The position numbers and the translations under genes were made by a program. Under the pieces are notes generated by a model, which saw only the letters and a list, made by a program, of their open reading frames with translations, did no database searches and had not been told where the DNA came from. A DNA stretch of 64,000 nt from JAFGRU01 sp016934985 (GTDB taxonomy: Bacteria; Desulfobacterota; Desulfuromonadia; Desulfuromonadales; JAAYDE01), in the NCBI GenBank assembly GCA_963665045.2, contig CAXXJQ010000003.1, forward strand, positions 992,001 to 1,056,000. Reading direction: 5' to 3'. Of the stretch, positions 18,886 through 27,687 are shown one piece after another; positions within the stretch are counted from its first letter, which is position 1; each line of letters begins with the position of its first letter.

Positions 18886-19816
18886 AAACAAACGTCGCTT
18901 TCTTGTGGCGGCTCACATGAATCCCGATGGGGATGCCATTTCCTCGACTTTGGCTTTGGGTAATGCTTTACGGGAAATGGGCAAAGAAGTTGTTTTTTTC
19001 AATGGCGACCCGGTTCCGCAGATCTACAGTTTTCTCCCCGGCGCTGGACTTTTAACCAGTTCTCTGGACCAGTCCGCCGAGGGAATTTACGATGTCGGTT
19101 TTGTCCTCGACTCTGGTGAATTGCGCCGTGCCGGAGAACACCTAAGGGATAGGTGCCGGATATTGGTCAACATCGACCACCATGTTGACTCAGAACGTTT
19201 CAGTGATTATTTCTGGGTTGACGAGAAGGCCAGTTCAACGGGCACGCTTATCTATCGTTTGTTAAAAAATTTTACAGGCTATCGGTTTTCTCTGCCTGTC
19301 GCTACCTGTCTTTACACTTCCCTGGTTTCGGATACGGGCTCCTTCCGTTTCGCCAATACGGACAAGGAAACTTTCCAGATTGCCGCCGAACTTCTTGAAT
19401 TGGGAGTCAATCCTGCTGAAATTTCCGCCCACATTTATGAAGATCGGGAAGAGAAAGTCCTTCATCTTCTGGGTCTCGCCCTCGGGACTCTGAAGCTGTC
19501 GGAATGCGGTAGAATTGCTTCCATATCAGTTACCAATGCACACATGGAGGCTACTGGTACCGGCCCTGAGCACACCGATGGGTTTATAAACTATCCCCGC
19601 TCCATTCATGGAGTGGAAATTGCTCTTTTGTTTCGAGAAGCCGAACCCGGTTTTTTCAAGGTGGGCTTTCGCTCCAACGGCAATGTTGACGTCGCTTTTG
19701 TTGCCCAGAATTTCGGCGGTGGCGGCCATGCCAGAGCTGCCGGGGCCACCCTGCGGGGAACCCTTGACGAAGTGAGAGAAAAAATTATCGGCCATATAAG
19801 CCAAATTATTTCGTGA
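18857..19816 (+). CDS. nrnA: DHH-family bifunctional oligoribonuclease/PAP phosphatase (NrnA)
   Basis: DHH/DHHA1 phosphoesterase of the NrnA group, degrading short oligoribonucleotides and 3'-phosphoadenosine-5'-phosphate. 319 residues: AAHMNPDGDAISSTLAL (about 18-34) with metal ligands, DSGELRRAG, the DHH motif in NIDHHVDSERF (about 97-107), YTSLVSDTGSFRF (about 154-166) and the DHHA1 signature GGGGHARAAGA (about 289-299). ATG 18857 overlaps rbfA; the stop overlaps the GTG of truB. The location between rbfA and truB is conserved in many bacteria. Confidence 0.93.
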   Translation: MIAKIRKLIENKRRFLVAAHMNPDGDAISSTLALGNALREMGKEVVFFNGDPVPQIYSFLPGAGLLTSSLDQSAEGIYDVGFVLDSGELRRAGEHLRDRCRILVNIDHHVDSERFSDYFWVDEKASSTGTLIYRLLKNFTGYRFSLPVATCLYTSLVSDTGSFRFANTDKETFQIAAELLELGVNPAEISAHIYEDREEKVLHLLGLALGTLKLSECGRIASISVTNAHMEATGTGPEHTDGFINYPRSIHGVEIALLFREAEPGFFKVGFRSNGNVDVAFVAQNFGGGGHARAAGATLRGTLDEVREKIIGHISQIIS

Positions 19817-20733
19817 AGGTTATGGACGGTTTTCTGATCATTGACAAACCCAAGGGGATAACCTCCCACGATGTTGTCAGGGCGGTTCGACGGGCTTTGA
19901 AAATGCGGCGGGTGGGGCATACCGGCACCCTCGATCCCATGGCCACGGGGGTTTTGCCTGTTGCGGTCGGTTTTGCCACCCGATTGGTGGAGTATCTCTC
20001 AACGGACGACAAATCCTATCTTGCGACCATGAAGCTTGGCGCTTTTACGGATACCCAGGACGCCGAAGGAGAGGTTACGGCCACCCTTCCTTATGACGGT
20101 TTGCAAAGGTCCCATGTTGAAGAGGTGGTTGAGAACTTTCTGGGGGAAATAGAACAGGTCCCGCCTATGTTCTCAGCCGTTAAAATTCAGGGAAAACCTC
20201 TATATAAGCTGGCCCGGAAAGGCATTGAGATTGAACGCGAGGCACGCAAGGTCAGGATTTACCGACTGGAAATCCGTTCTTTTGAGCCTCCCATGATCAC
20301 TTTTGATGTGACCTGCTCCAAGGGAACCTACATCCGGACCTTGTGCCGGGACATCGCCGAGGCATTGGAGACGGCCGGGCATCTTGTGGCTTTGCGGCGT
20401 ACTCGTAGTGGCGGGTTTTCTTTGGCTGACACTATATCCCTTGAGGATATTGAACAAACACCTGCCGGAATGGTTTCTGAGCAACTGCTTTCCATGGAGG
20501 AGGGGATGAAAAGGTTCCCCGGATACGAGATCTCCCCTCTGGCTGTTGAGCGTTTGATGAACGGGATCCCTCCGGTGGCATCGAGTCTTGAAGAGTCACC
20601 CGTATGCCGGGAAGGGGAAATAGTCACTCTTCGAAAAGAGGATAAGCTGTTGGCCGTGGCCCGTTTTGCCCCGCAGCGGAAAATAGAAAAACGCGGCGAT
20701 TTTGAACTTTTGAAGGTTTTCAACCAAAATTGA
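19813..20733 (+). CDS. truB: tRNA pseudouridine-55 synthase
   Basis: Makes pseudouridine at position 55 in the T-loop of tRNAs. 306 residues: GFLIIDKPKGITSHDVV (about 5-21), the catalytic motif GHTGTLDPMATGVLPVA (about 36-52, Asp in TLDP), PPMFSAVKIQGKPLYKLAR (about 117-135) and SKGTYIRTLCRDIAE. A C-terminal PUA-like extension is present. The start may be GTG 19813, which overlaps the nrnA stop (GTGA), or ATG 19822; neither has a good ribosome binding site. Confidence 0.95.
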   Translation: MKVMDGFLIIDKPKGITSHDVVRAVRRALKMRRVGHTGTLDPMATGVLPVAVGFATRLVEYLSTDDKSYLATMKLGAFTDTQDAEGEVTATLPYDGLQRSHVEEVVENFLGEIEQVPPMFSAVKIQGKPLYKLARKGIEIEREARKVRIYRLEIRSFEPPMITFDVTCSKGTYIRTLCRDIAEALETAGHLVALRRTRSGGFSLADTISLEDIEQTPAGMVSEQLLSMEEGMKRFPGYEISPLAVERLMNGIPPVASSLEESPVCREGEIVTLRKEDKLLAVARFAPQRKIEKRGDFELLKVFNQN

Positions 20734-20840
20734 TTAGAACTTTACTTTGGCATGATTTCATGCTAAAAAAAATTCGTAAGTGCAATTATTACAAACTTTT
20801 ACGTTATCCCAAGTAAGGAAGAATTAAGGAGGCAAAAAAA

Positions 20841-21107
20841 GTGCTGGCCACAGATCGAAAGAAAGAAATTATTGAAAAATATAAAACTCACGACAGCGAC
20901 ACCGGATCGCCTGAGGTACAGGTTGCACTTCTGTCCGAACGTATCACGTATCTCACCGACCACTTTCGAACTCATAAAAAAGATCACCATTCCCGGCGTG
21001 GTCTTCTTAAGATTGTTGGTCAGAGGCGTCGGCTCCTCGATTATCTCAAAAGCAAGGATGTCGAGCGCTACCGGAACCTGATACAGGCCTTAGGTATCCG
21101 GAGGTAA
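20841..21107 (+). CDS. rpsO: Ribosomal protein S15
   Basis: Small-subunit protein binding 16S rRNA helices 20-22. 88 residues: HDSDTGSPEVQVALLSERI (about 15-33), TDHFRTHKKDHHSRRGLLK (about 38-56) and VGQRRRLLDYLK are invariant-type segments. GTG start with a strong AAGGAGG 8 bases upstream. A terminator lies just downstream and pnp follows, the usual rpsO-pnp order. Confidence 0.98.
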   Translation: MLATDRKKEIIEKYKTHDSDTGSPEVQVALLSERITYLTDHFRTHKKDHHSRRGLLKIVGQRRRLLDYLKSKDVERYRNLIQALGIRR

Positions 21108-21119
21108 CGGGCGAATGTC

Positions 21120-21158
21120 AAGCGGTTCTTTTTCATATCCACAAAGAACCGCTTTTTC
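21120..21158 (+). terminator. Rho-independent terminator between rpsO and pnp
   Basis: AAGCGGTTCTTT and AAAGAACCGCTT form a 12-bp stem around an 11-base loop, ending in a T run. It sits 12 bases past the rpsO stop, so rpsO is at least partly uncoupled from pnp. Confidence 0.85.
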
Positions 21159-21159
21159 C

Positions 21160-21465
21160 TTTCACCCATATTTTACCGCTGTGGGAGGTTGTCCAGAGAG
21201 AAAGTCCGTATATCCCGGCAAGGGAGGTACGGGTTTTGTCTCAGGCCATCCTCCTTCAGCATTTTTTGGCATTGAAATATGCCGGGTGGATAAATTTCAG
21301 GCCCTTTTTCTTAGACCTGTTGGGGGGAATTTTCAAAGCGGAACATATATAATATGTATGTCACCATTTGAAAAAAAACCCCAACCTGCCTGAGGACTGA
21401 CGGGCCGATTTCACAACCACCCGCGGGTATATTTTGATGCCACGGCATTTTTTCAGGAGGAAAAC
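21160..21465. other. rpsO-pnp intergenic region
   Basis: About 300 bases with no convincing coding frame. It contains short inverted stretches but no fold I can name. It probably holds the pnp promoter and leader; PNPase leaders are autoregulated in enterobacteria, but no such structure is demonstrated here. Confidence 0.4.
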
Positions 21466-23565
21466 ATGGCCTTTATCAAAAAAGAAATAGAATTTAACGG
21501 TGAAGTATTCAGTATTGAAACCGGCAAGATGGCCCGTCAGGCCGACGGCGCCGTGGTGGTCAGTTATGGCGGCACAAAGGTTCTTTGTACCGCTGTAGCA
21601 TCCAAAAATCTTCGGGAGGGGCAGGACTTTTTCCCCCTGACAGTCAACTACCAGGAAAAATTTTATGGCGGTGGAAGGATCCCCGGTTCCTTTTTTCGCC
21701 GCGAAAGAGGGTCCAGCGAGCGAGAAACCCTCATCTGTCGCTTGATCGACAGGCCCATGCGGCCCCTCTTTCCCAAAGGGTTTCTTTTTGAAACACAGAT
21801 TATTCCAGCCGTCATCTCTATGGATCGGCTCAACGATCCGGACACCCTTTCCCTTGTGGCTGCATCCGCAGCCGTAACCGTTTCCGATATCCCTTTTGCT
21901 GGTCCCATTGCTGCTGTCCGGGTGGGACGCATCAACGGGCAATTCCTGGCCAATCCAACCATCGCACAGATTGGGGATTCGGATATCGACATTGTTGTGG
22001 CCGGATCCAAGGATGCGATTCTCATGGTCGAAGGTGAGGCTCGTTTCGCTTCTGAGAAGGACATGCTCGAAGCTGTCTTTTTCGGCCATCAGGCTATGCA
22101 GCCCCTGATTGATCTTCAGATCGAACTGGCAGCAGCGGTAGGTCGTCCCAAACGGGAGTTCGCCGGGCCTGAAAAGGACCCTGAATTTGAGAAAAAGGTC
22201 GCGGAACTGAGCGAAGGGAGGATTGCCGAAGCCATTCGCATCCGAACCAAGCAGGAACGCTACAGCGCTATGGACCTTGCCAAGGCTGACCTTGTCGAAG
22301 CTTTGGGCGAGGATTACGCAGAGCGGAAAAAGGAGGCTCTGGAATATTTCAGCTCTCTGCATAAAAACATGGTCAGGGAGATGATACTGAAAGAGGGCGT
22401 CAGGATTGACGGCCGCGATTCGAAGACCGTTCGTCCCATTGATTGTGAAGTCGGGCTTCTGCCCCGTGCCCACGGCAGTGGCCTTTTTACCCGTGGTGAA
22501 ACCCAGGCTCTCGTGGTAGTGGCCCTCGGAACAGGCGAAGATGAGCAACGCATCGATAATGTACAGGAACTTTCCTTCAAGAAGTTCATGCTTCACTATA
22601 ACTTCCCTCCGTTCAGTGTCGGGGAAACCAGCAACCGCCTCTTCCCGGGACGCCGCGAGATTGGACACGGGATGCTTGCCGAGCGCGCCGTAACCAAGGT
22701 CGTTCCCGAGCATGAAAAGTTTCCTTACACCATCCGTATTGTCTCCGATGTCCTCGAATCCAACGGGTCTTCCTCCATGGCTACGGTCTGCGGGGCCTCA
22801 CTGGCTCTTATGGACGCCGGTGTGCCGGTTAAAGAACCGGTTGCCGGGATTGCCATGGGGCTGATCAAGGAGGGGGAAGACATCGCCGTTCTTTCCGACA
22901 TCCTTGGCGATGAGGACCACCTTGGCGACATGGACTTCAAGGTTGCCGGTAGCCGTAGTGGAGTAACTGCCCTGCAGATGGATATCAAGATTGCCGGTGT
23001 CAGCCGGGAAATCATGGAAAAGGCTCTGGGCCAGGCTTTGGAGGGACGGTTGCACATCCTTGGCAAGATGGACGAGTCCCTTTCTACCTCCCGCGAGGAT
23101 CTTTCTCCCTATGCACCGCGGATTACCACCATTCATGTCAAGTCTGACCAGGTCAGAACCGTCATTGGCAGTGGAGGGAAGAACATTAGGGGTATTATCG
23201 AGGCGACGGGATGCACCATCGACATCGAAGATGACGGTCGCATCAACATCGCTTCAGCCGACGGCGAGGCCTGTAAATTGGCTATCAAGATGATCCGAAA
23301 TCTGACCCAGGAAGCGGAAGTCGGCAAGCTTTATATGGGAACCGTCAAAAAGATTATGGAATTCGGGGCTTTTGTAGAGATTTTCCCCGGCACCGAAGGC
23401 CTGGTCCATATATCCGAACTGGAAAAAGCCCGTGTCCGCAAGGTCACCGATGTCCTCAACGAAGGAGATCAAGTGCTGGTTAAATGTCTGGAAATCGACA
23501 AACAGGGGAAAATCAGATTGTCCCGAAAGCAGGCCCTTGGCGAAAACCTGCCGGAAGAAGCGTAA
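21466..23565 (+). CDS. pnp: Polyribonucleotide nucleotidyltransferase (PNPase)
   Basis: Phosphorolytic 3'-5' exoribonuclease of the RNA degradosome. 699 residues: two RNase PH-like domains (with FFPLTVNYQEKFYGGGRIPG near 46-65 and the second-domain active-site segment GRREIGHGMLAERAV, about 396-410), an alpha-helical linker between them, a KH domain (TVIGSGGKNIRGIIEATG, about 565-582) and an S1 domain (FGAFVEIFPGTEGLVHISEL, about 633-652). The ATG follows TTCAGGAGG. The strong terminator downstream is shared with convergent dut. Confidence 0.98.
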   Translation: MAFIKKEIEFNGEVFSIETGKMARQADGAVVVSYGGTKVLCTAVASKNLREGQDFFPLTVNYQEKFYGGGRIPGSFFRRERGSSERETLICRLIDRPMRPLFPKGFLFETQIIPAVISMDRLNDPDTLSLVAASAAVTVSDIPFAGPIAAVRVGRINGQFLANPTIAQIGDSDIDIVVAGSKDAILMVEGEARFASEKDMLEAVFFGHQAMQPLIDLQIELAAAVGRPKREFAGPEKDPEFEKKVAELSEGRIAEAIRIRTKQERYSAMDLAKADLVEALGEDYAERKKEALEYFSSLHKNMVREMILKEGVRIDGRDSKTVRPIDCEVGLLPRAHGSGLFTRGETQALVVVALGTGEDEQRIDNVQELSFKKFMLHYNFPPFSVGETSNRLFPGRREIGHGMLAERAVTKVVPEHEKFPYTIRIVSDVLESNGSSSMATVCGASLALMDAGVPVKEPVAGIAMGLIKEGEDIAVLSDILGDEDHLGDMDFKVAGSRSGVTALQMDIKIAGVSREIMEKALGQALEGRLHILGKMDESLSTSREDLSPYAPRITTIHVKSDQVRTVIGSGGKNIRGIIEATGCTIDIEDDGRINIASADGEACKLAIKMIRNLTQEAEVGKLYMGTVKKIMEFGAFVEIFPGTEGLVHISELEKARVRKVTDVLNEGDQVLVKCLEIDKQGKIRLSRKQALGENLPEEA

Positions 23566-23599
23566 ATAGATTGCACTCTTTGGGCATTTTCTGAAGATT

Positions 23600-23640
23600 A
23601 CAGGGCTCCGTCCTCAAACGGAGCCCTGTTTTATTTTTTT
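23600..23640. terminator. Terminator between convergent pnp and dut
   Basis: ACAGGGCTCCGT and ACGGAGCCCTGT form a 12-bp stem around CCTCAA, followed on the + strand by TTTTATTTTTTT. The dut stop codon lies inside the T tract. It clearly serves pnp; termination of dut from the other side would lack a good T run. Confidence 0.85.
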
Positions 23641-24092
23641 CCGGTGTGGCCCAGGCCACCGGCCCCTCTTGCGGAAGCGTTGGAAAACTCCTCGACCAGC
23701 TCCAGTTCAACCTGAACGACCGGAACAAAAAGCATCTGACAGATACGGTCGCCTGGCTCCACGATAAACGGTTCTTTCCCCCGGTTCCAGAGTCCCACCT
23801 TGATTTCTCCATGATAGTCGCTGTCAATCACCCCGATGAGATTAGCCAGGACAATACCATGTTTAATCCCCAGCCCTGAGCGAGGTGCCAAAACCGCCAT
23901 CAAACCCGGATCATGGATGCTGATGGCAAACCCGCTCGGGATAATACAAGTTTCACTCGGTTCAATGACCACATTCTCCTGGATGCAGGCCCTGATATCC
24001 ATGCCTGCCGCTCCTGCAGTGGTGTAAGTGGGAATGGCAATTTTGCTGCCAAGAAGCGGATTGATAATTTTAGCCTCGACTGCGCGTTTCAT
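23631..24092 (-). CDS. dut: Deoxyuridine 5'-triphosphate nucleotidohydrolase
   Basis: Hydrolyses dUTP to dUMP and pyrophosphate, keeping uracil out of DNA and feeding dTMP synthesis. 153 residues with all five dUTPase motifs: AAGMDIRA (1), APRSGLGIKHGI (2), GVIDSDYHGEI (3, catalytic Asp), GDRICQMLF (4) and ARGAGGLGHTG (5, P-loop-like tail). Homotrimeric class. The gene converges on pnp and its start is 238 bases from the divergently transcribed yciO-type gene. Confidence 0.96.
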   Translation of the reverse strand: MKRAVEAKIINPLLGSKIAIPTYTTAGAAGMDIRACIQENVVIEPSETCIIPSGFAISIHDPGLMAVLAPRSGLGIKHGIVLANLIGVIDSDYHGEIKVGLWNRGKEPFIVEPGDRICQMLFVPVVQVELELVEEFSNASARGAGGLGHTGKK

Positions 24093-24330
24093 TTGAATTA
24101 GAATCCTCCGTTAATTCCAATTAACCCTTTTCAGAATAACCATTGTACGCTGTCCCCCGGGGGGGCTTTTGCGGTAAATGTTGAATATTTTGTGTTTTAG
24201 GTGCGTTGAATATTTCTTTGTCAGGATCAGCAACCACAAAGATTTCAATTCGCGACCGCTCAGTCAACCTTTTTCTGATAATATTGTGTTTTAGAGGGGC
24301 ATCGCTTATTTTTCCGGTGCCGAAAATAAA

Positions 24331-24939
24331 ATGTTGCTGAGCGTCAATCCCCATAACCCGCAAATGCGATTGATCAACCAGGTCGTCGAATGTCTAAAAA
24401 ACGGCGGGGTCATCGTTTATCCAACTGACACCATCTATGGAATCGGTTGTGATATTTTCAATAAAAAGGCGGTTAAAAAGGTTTATCAGCTCAAAAAACG
24501 TGATGTTCGAAAGCCGTTTTCCTTCATTTGCACTGATCTGTCGGACGTAACCACGTATGCTCAGGTCAGTAACTTTGCTTTTAAAATCATGAAAAGACGA
24601 TTGCCCGGGCCTTATACGTTTGTTCTTGAAGCCACTCGCGTTGTGCCTGATCTTCTCATGACCAAACAACGAACAGTAGGCATTCGGATACCTGAAAACC
24701 CTATTGCCGAAATGATTGTGAAAGGCCTCGGTCATCCGTTGGTAACGACCAGTGTCAACATTTCAGGTGAAGACACCCTTGGGGATCCCTATGAGATTGA
24801 AGAACTGATGGGTAAGCAGCTCGATATGGTTATTGACGGTGGAATTATTTTCAGTGAGCCATCGACGGTAATAAGCCTCATTGACGATGAGGTGGAGGTT
24901 TTACGCCAGGGTTGCGGAGATGTTTCCTGGATCGGATGA
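24331..24939 (+). CDS. yciO: YciO/YrdC/Sua5 family protein
   Basis: YrdC-fold protein. True YrdC/Sua5 makes L-threonylcarbamoyladenylate for the t6A37 tRNA modification; YciO paralogues share the fold and their role is less certain. 202 residues starting MLLSVNPHNPQMRLINQ, which aligns by eye with the YciO N-terminus. GGVIVYPTDTIYGIGCD (about 26-42) is the nucleotide/double-strand RNA-binding motif. KKRDVRKPFSFI, RLPGPYTFVL and VGIRIPENP follow, then TTSVNISGE (about 138-146). RQGCGDVSWIG ends the chain. The ATG at 24331 is chosen from this alignment. Confidence 0.88.
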   Translation: MLLSVNPHNPQMRLINQVVECLKNGGVIVYPTDTIYGIGCDIFNKKAVKKVYQLKKRDVRKPFSFICTDLSDVTTYAQVSNFAFKIMKRRLPGPYTFVLEATRVVPDLLMTKQRTVGIRIPENPIAEMIVKGLGHPLVTTSVNISGEDTLGDPYEIEELMGKQLDMVIDGGIIFSEPSTVISLIDDEVEVLRQGCGDVSWIG

Positions 24940-24988
24940 GCATCCAGGATCAATGGCTAAAGGGAGGCCCAACGAGAGGCAATCAAAG

Positions 24989-25441
24989 ATGGAAAAAAGT
25001 CAAACACTGACCTTGACCGGGGTGGGTAAACGAAGCCTGGTCTTTTTTTTATTCCTGTTTTTATTCTGCAACCGCCTTAATGCCGTCGCTTCTGAGCAGG
25101 ATTCCGGCTCTATCGGTACATCAGTTGTTCCGACGGCGGTCGGCCAATTAGTAGTGCTTCATGTCATTAAAGACTCCCCTGCTGATATCAAGGGGCTTCT
25201 TCCCGGGGATCTGATTGTGGAAGTTAATGGTGTTGACTTGAGAGGCAGCGAATTTTCTCGGATAGTAAAAGACCAGTTGTGGGGCGAGGCAGGTACGGAG
25301 ATTGATTTGAAGTATCTCCGCCCGGGAAAAGAAGGGCTTACAGCCTTGCGACTGATGAGAACCAAACTGCCTGACAAACCTGCCAAACTGCCCGGGGTGA
25401 AAATATTATTGCCCAAAAAAAACAACCGGGATACACCTTGA
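24989..25441 (+). CDS. Exported or membrane-anchored PDZ-domain protein
   Basis: 150 residues from ATG 24989, preceded by GAGAGG; the frame is open further upstream but overlaps yciO. A hydrophobic segment at about 16-29 (SLVFFLFLFLFCNRL) with a basic start looks like a signal peptide or anchor. Residues about 50-125 form a PDZ-like fold: VVLHVIKDSPADIKGLLPGD, then LIVEVNGVDLRGSEF and a KYLRPGKEG strand. No protease domain is present. It may act as a substrate- or complex-tethering module, but no partner is indicated. A good terminator follows. Confidence 0.75.
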   Translation: MEKSQTLTLTGVGKRSLVFFLFLFLFCNRLNAVASEQDSGSIGTSVVPTAVGQLVVLHVIKDSPADIKGLLPGDLIVEVNGVDLRGSEFSRIVKDQLWGEAGTEIDLKYLRPGKEGLTALRLMRTKLPDKPAKLPGVKILLPKKNNRDTP

Positions 25442-25484
25442 TTCTATGACCGAGGAACAGGAGAGGGGAATTTCAATAAAGAAT

Positions 25485-25527
25485 AATAACCCGGCTTTCG
25501 CTTTGAAGAAATGCCGGGTTATTTTTT
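25485..25527 (+). terminator. Terminator after the PDZ-domain gene
   Basis: AATAACCCGGC and GCCGGGTTATT form an 11-bp stem around a 17-base loop, followed by TTTTT. The stop codon of the convergent small membrane protein lies in its descending arm. Confidence 0.82.
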
Positions 25528-25914
25528 GAAATGGAGCTCTTTTTTTGTTCGTTGCTGTAAATGACCGATTGAAAGGTTGCCAAGGTGAAAAATGAAAAAG
25601 AAAAAGGCACAGCAGACAAAAATTATCTGAATTGATTTGGAATGGGGCATATAACCGACAACAAACAACAGAGAGCAAACCAGCATGGCCATGCCGGCTC
25701 TTTTAGCTTGTCTTTTTTTGATCCAGCGGGTGACACGATTGGCTCGGGTGGGAAGAAGTGAAGAGTTATGGAAAATGGCTGACAGGAAAAAGAGATAAAA
25801 AATGATGGCCAGAAGGCAGAAAACGGCAGGTATTTTGTGATGAGAAATGGCTGGCCACTCGATGGCAGCCAGCAGGAGGCAGAAAAAAACACCATGATAT
25901 GTCAAATTTGTCAT
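25519..25914 (-). CDS. Small predicted multi-pass membrane protein
   Basis: Unrecognised protein of 131 residues from ATG 25914 (an adjacent GTG at 25917 adds one). Four hydrophobic segments are visible: about 6-22 (YHGVFFCLLLAAIEWPA), 30-48 (AVFCLLAIIFYLFFLSAIF), 75-90 (GMAMLVCSLLFVVGYM) and 97-115 (IIFVCCAFFFFIFHLGNL), with a basic loop (RANRVTRWIKKRQAKR) between the second and third. A GGGGTGGG-like purine stretch lies upstream of the start. Stop shared with the convergent terminator. Composition supports a real membrane protein but no family is recognised. Confidence 0.5.
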   Translation of the reverse strand: MTNLTYHGVFFCLLLAAIEWPAISHHKIPAVFCLLAIIFYLFFLSAIFHNSSLLPTRANRVTRWIKKRQAKRAGMAMLVCSLLFVVGYMPHSKSIQIIFVCCAFFFFIFHLGNLSIGHLQQRTKKELHFKK

Positions 25915-25917
25915 CAC

Positions 25918-26242
25918 CCACCCCTGGTGTAAAAATGAAATGTTTTTCTTTCATTCGAGCAAGCTTTATGCCCTTGTTAAAAACATGTAATTTCAACAAG
26001 TTACTCTCATGCTTTTAAGGGATTTCGTGATTTAGCGACAATATACGCCAGAAAAATTAACAAAAAAGGCAATTCCCTGGGACGAAGGTGGCCATTGTTG
26101 CTGCCGATATACGGTTATTTTTTTTGGGCAAGATTAGCCAAAGACAGATTTCGGGAATGGTTTTCAAACGGGACATGGCTTTTGCAAAAAAGACGGGAAA
26201 ACAAAAAGCCGGGACTGGTAAAGGTCCTGGCTTTTATATTTT
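25918..26242. other. Intergenic region upstream of the small membrane protein
   Basis: AT-rich, with no convincing gene; the only clear element is the terminator of tRNA-Leu near 26203-26235. Confidence 0.4.
26203..26235 (-). terminator. Terminator after tRNA-Leu
   Basis: On the minus strand, AAAAGCCAGGAC and GTCCCGGCTTTT pair with one mismatch around a short loop, followed by TGTTTT. It lies 8 bases beyond the tRNA 3' end. Confidence 0.75.
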
Positions 26243-26329
26243 TGGTGCCGAAGGCGAGACTCGAACTCGCACGACCGGTTGGTCACTACCCCCTCAAGAT
26301 AGCGTGTCTACCAGTTCCACCACTTCGGC
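26243..26329 (-). tRNA. tRNA-Leu (anticodon GAG)
   Basis: 87 bases including an encoded CCA. The 7-bp acceptor stem is GCCGAAG with CTTCGGC, then discriminator A and CCA. The anticodon stem-loop is CTATC-TTGAGGG-GGTAG, giving anticodon GAG. A long variable arm identifies a class II tRNA, and the T-loop GTTCGAGTC is normal. It lies 60 bases downstream of secG and may be read from the same transcript. Confidence 0.96.
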
Positions 26330-26389
26330 AGAATGTAAGGCTATATATATCTGTACAACTATCTGCTGTCAAGAGATAAATAGCCGGAT

Positions 26390-26749
26390 TCAGTTGGACT
26401 TTTCAGGTTGAACCGGGCTTGCAGGCTGCTCTGCGGTTTTCTCAGCCTGGGCTTCGGGTGCTGGAGTCGCCTGCTGTTGTTCAACCGTGACTTGCGTCGG
26501 CATAACACTGGTTGTTCCGGGTCTGGCATAGAAATAAGTGAGTCCCAGACTGGTCAGCATAAAAACAACGGCAACCATAGTGGTCATTCTACCGACAAAG
26601 CTTTTTCCGCCGGTGGCGCCAAATACGGTCTGGCTGGCTCCGGCCCCGAAAGTGGCGCCGATTTCAGCACCTTTCCCTCCTTGAATCAGGACAATACCGA
26701 TGAGGGCAATGGAGACGATGATATGGACGATCAATAAAAAGGTAGTCAT
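26390..26749 (-). CDS. secG: Preprotein translocase subunit SecG
   Basis: Inner-membrane component of SecYEG. 119 residues: TM1 (about 3-22, FLLIVHIIVSIALIGIVLIQ), the conserved GGKGAEIGATFGAGASQTVF loop (24-43) and TM2 (about 53-73). A Gln/Pro/Ala/Glu-rich tail of about 40 residues follows, longer than in E. coli. Ends the gap-pgk-tpiA-secG run; about 80 bases separate it from tpiA. Confidence 0.96.
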   Translation of the reverse strand: MTTFLLIVHIIVSIALIGIVLIQGGKGAEIGATFGAGASQTVFGATGGKSFVGRMTTMVAVVFMLTSLGLTYFYARPGTTSVMPTQVTVEQQQATPAPEAQAEKTAEQPASPVQPEKSN

Positions 26750-26832
26750 TCTTTTTCCCTTAAATACGAGCGGATAAATAAAAACCTTAAATTTTTAACA
26801 TAGTTTCAGGAAGCTGAAAAGGAAAAAGTGGG

Positions 26833-27591
26833 TCAGCTTTTCTGAAAATTGATGATTCGAAGAAAATCGGCGCTCTTGAGGCTGGCACCTCCGACCAACG
26901 CGCCGTCAAGGTCGGGTTTGGCCATGAGATTATCGACGTTGTCGGGTTTGACGCTGCCACCATAGAGAATACGTGTACTTTGGGCTATCCCGGCATCAAA
27001 GCTTGAGGCCAGAAGGCTGCGAATGAAAGCGTGAACCTCCTCAGCCTGTTCGGGGGTCGCGGTCTTGCCTGTTCCGATGGCCCAGACCGGTTCGTAGGCG
27101 ATGACCACCTGTTTCATGTCTTCAGCGGAAATTTCCTGTAACCCCTCGCGAAGTTGGGTGGCAAGGATGTCGAAGGTTGTTCCGGCCTCACGTTGTGCAA
27201 GGGTTTCGCCAATACAGAGGATGGCAACCAGCCCCTCTTTGATGACCGCGTGCACTTTGCGGTTGATAAAGGCACCATCCTCGCCGAAGAGTTGACGCCT
27301 TTCCGAGTGGCCGAGAATGACGAAGAGACACCCGATGTCCTTTAACAGGGCAGGGGAGACCTCGCCGGTGAAGGCACCCTGCTTTTCGGGATAGCAGTTC
27401 TGGGCTGCGAGGCCCACCCGACTCTCAGCGAGAGCGGCCCTGGCCACGGAAAGAGCGGTGAAGACGGGAGCGACTGCTATATCGACCTCGGTCGAATTTT
27501 CACTTCCTGCCTTTATGGCATTGACAAGCTCAAGGGTCTCTCCAAGGGTTTTATGAAGTTTCCAGTTCCCTACAATCAACGGTCTCCGCAT
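26833..27591 (-). CDS. tpiA: Triosephosphate isomerase
   Basis: Interconverts dihydroxyacetone phosphate and glyceraldehyde 3-phosphate. 252 residues from ATG 27591, preceded by GGAGG. Key motifs: RPLIVGNWKLHKT (catalytic Lys), ILGHSERRQ (catalytic His) and VIAYEPVWAIGTGKTAT (catalytic Glu). ILYGGSVKPDN is the phosphate-binding loop. An upstream ATG (27624) would add 11 residues without a binding site. Lies between pgk and secG. Confidence 0.97.
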   Translation of the reverse strand: MRRPLIVGNWKLHKTLGETLELVNAIKAGSENSTEVDIAVAPVFTALSVARAALAESRVGLAAQNCYPEKQGAFTGEVSPALLKDIGCLFVILGHSERRQLFGEDGAFINRKVHAVIKEGLVAILCIGETLAQREAGTTFDILATQLREGLQEISAEDMKQVVIAYEPVWAIGTGKTATPEQAEEVHAFIRSLLASSFDAGIAQSTRILYGGSVKPDNVDNLMAKPDLDGALVGGASLKSADFLRIINFQKS

Positions 27592-27687
27592 TTCGAGCCT
27601 CCGCATGATAATGAATGACATCAAAGTTGTAAGTGTTGACCTTGTTGGACAACGGGCAATCTCCCCCCATTATGCTAACTGATAACA

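Noticed and set aside
20745..20775. Hairpin GCATG-ATTT-CATGC before rpsO as terminator of truB
   Set aside because: Stem of only 5 bp and followed by A rather than T on the + strand.
21115..21393. 92-codon + strand frame between rpsO and pnp
   Set aside because: Begins in the rpsO terminator and shows no protein-like features.
24121..24363. 80-codon minus-strand frame between dut and yciO
   Set aside because: Overlaps the yciO start, has no family features, and part of it is a short AT-rich direct repeat.
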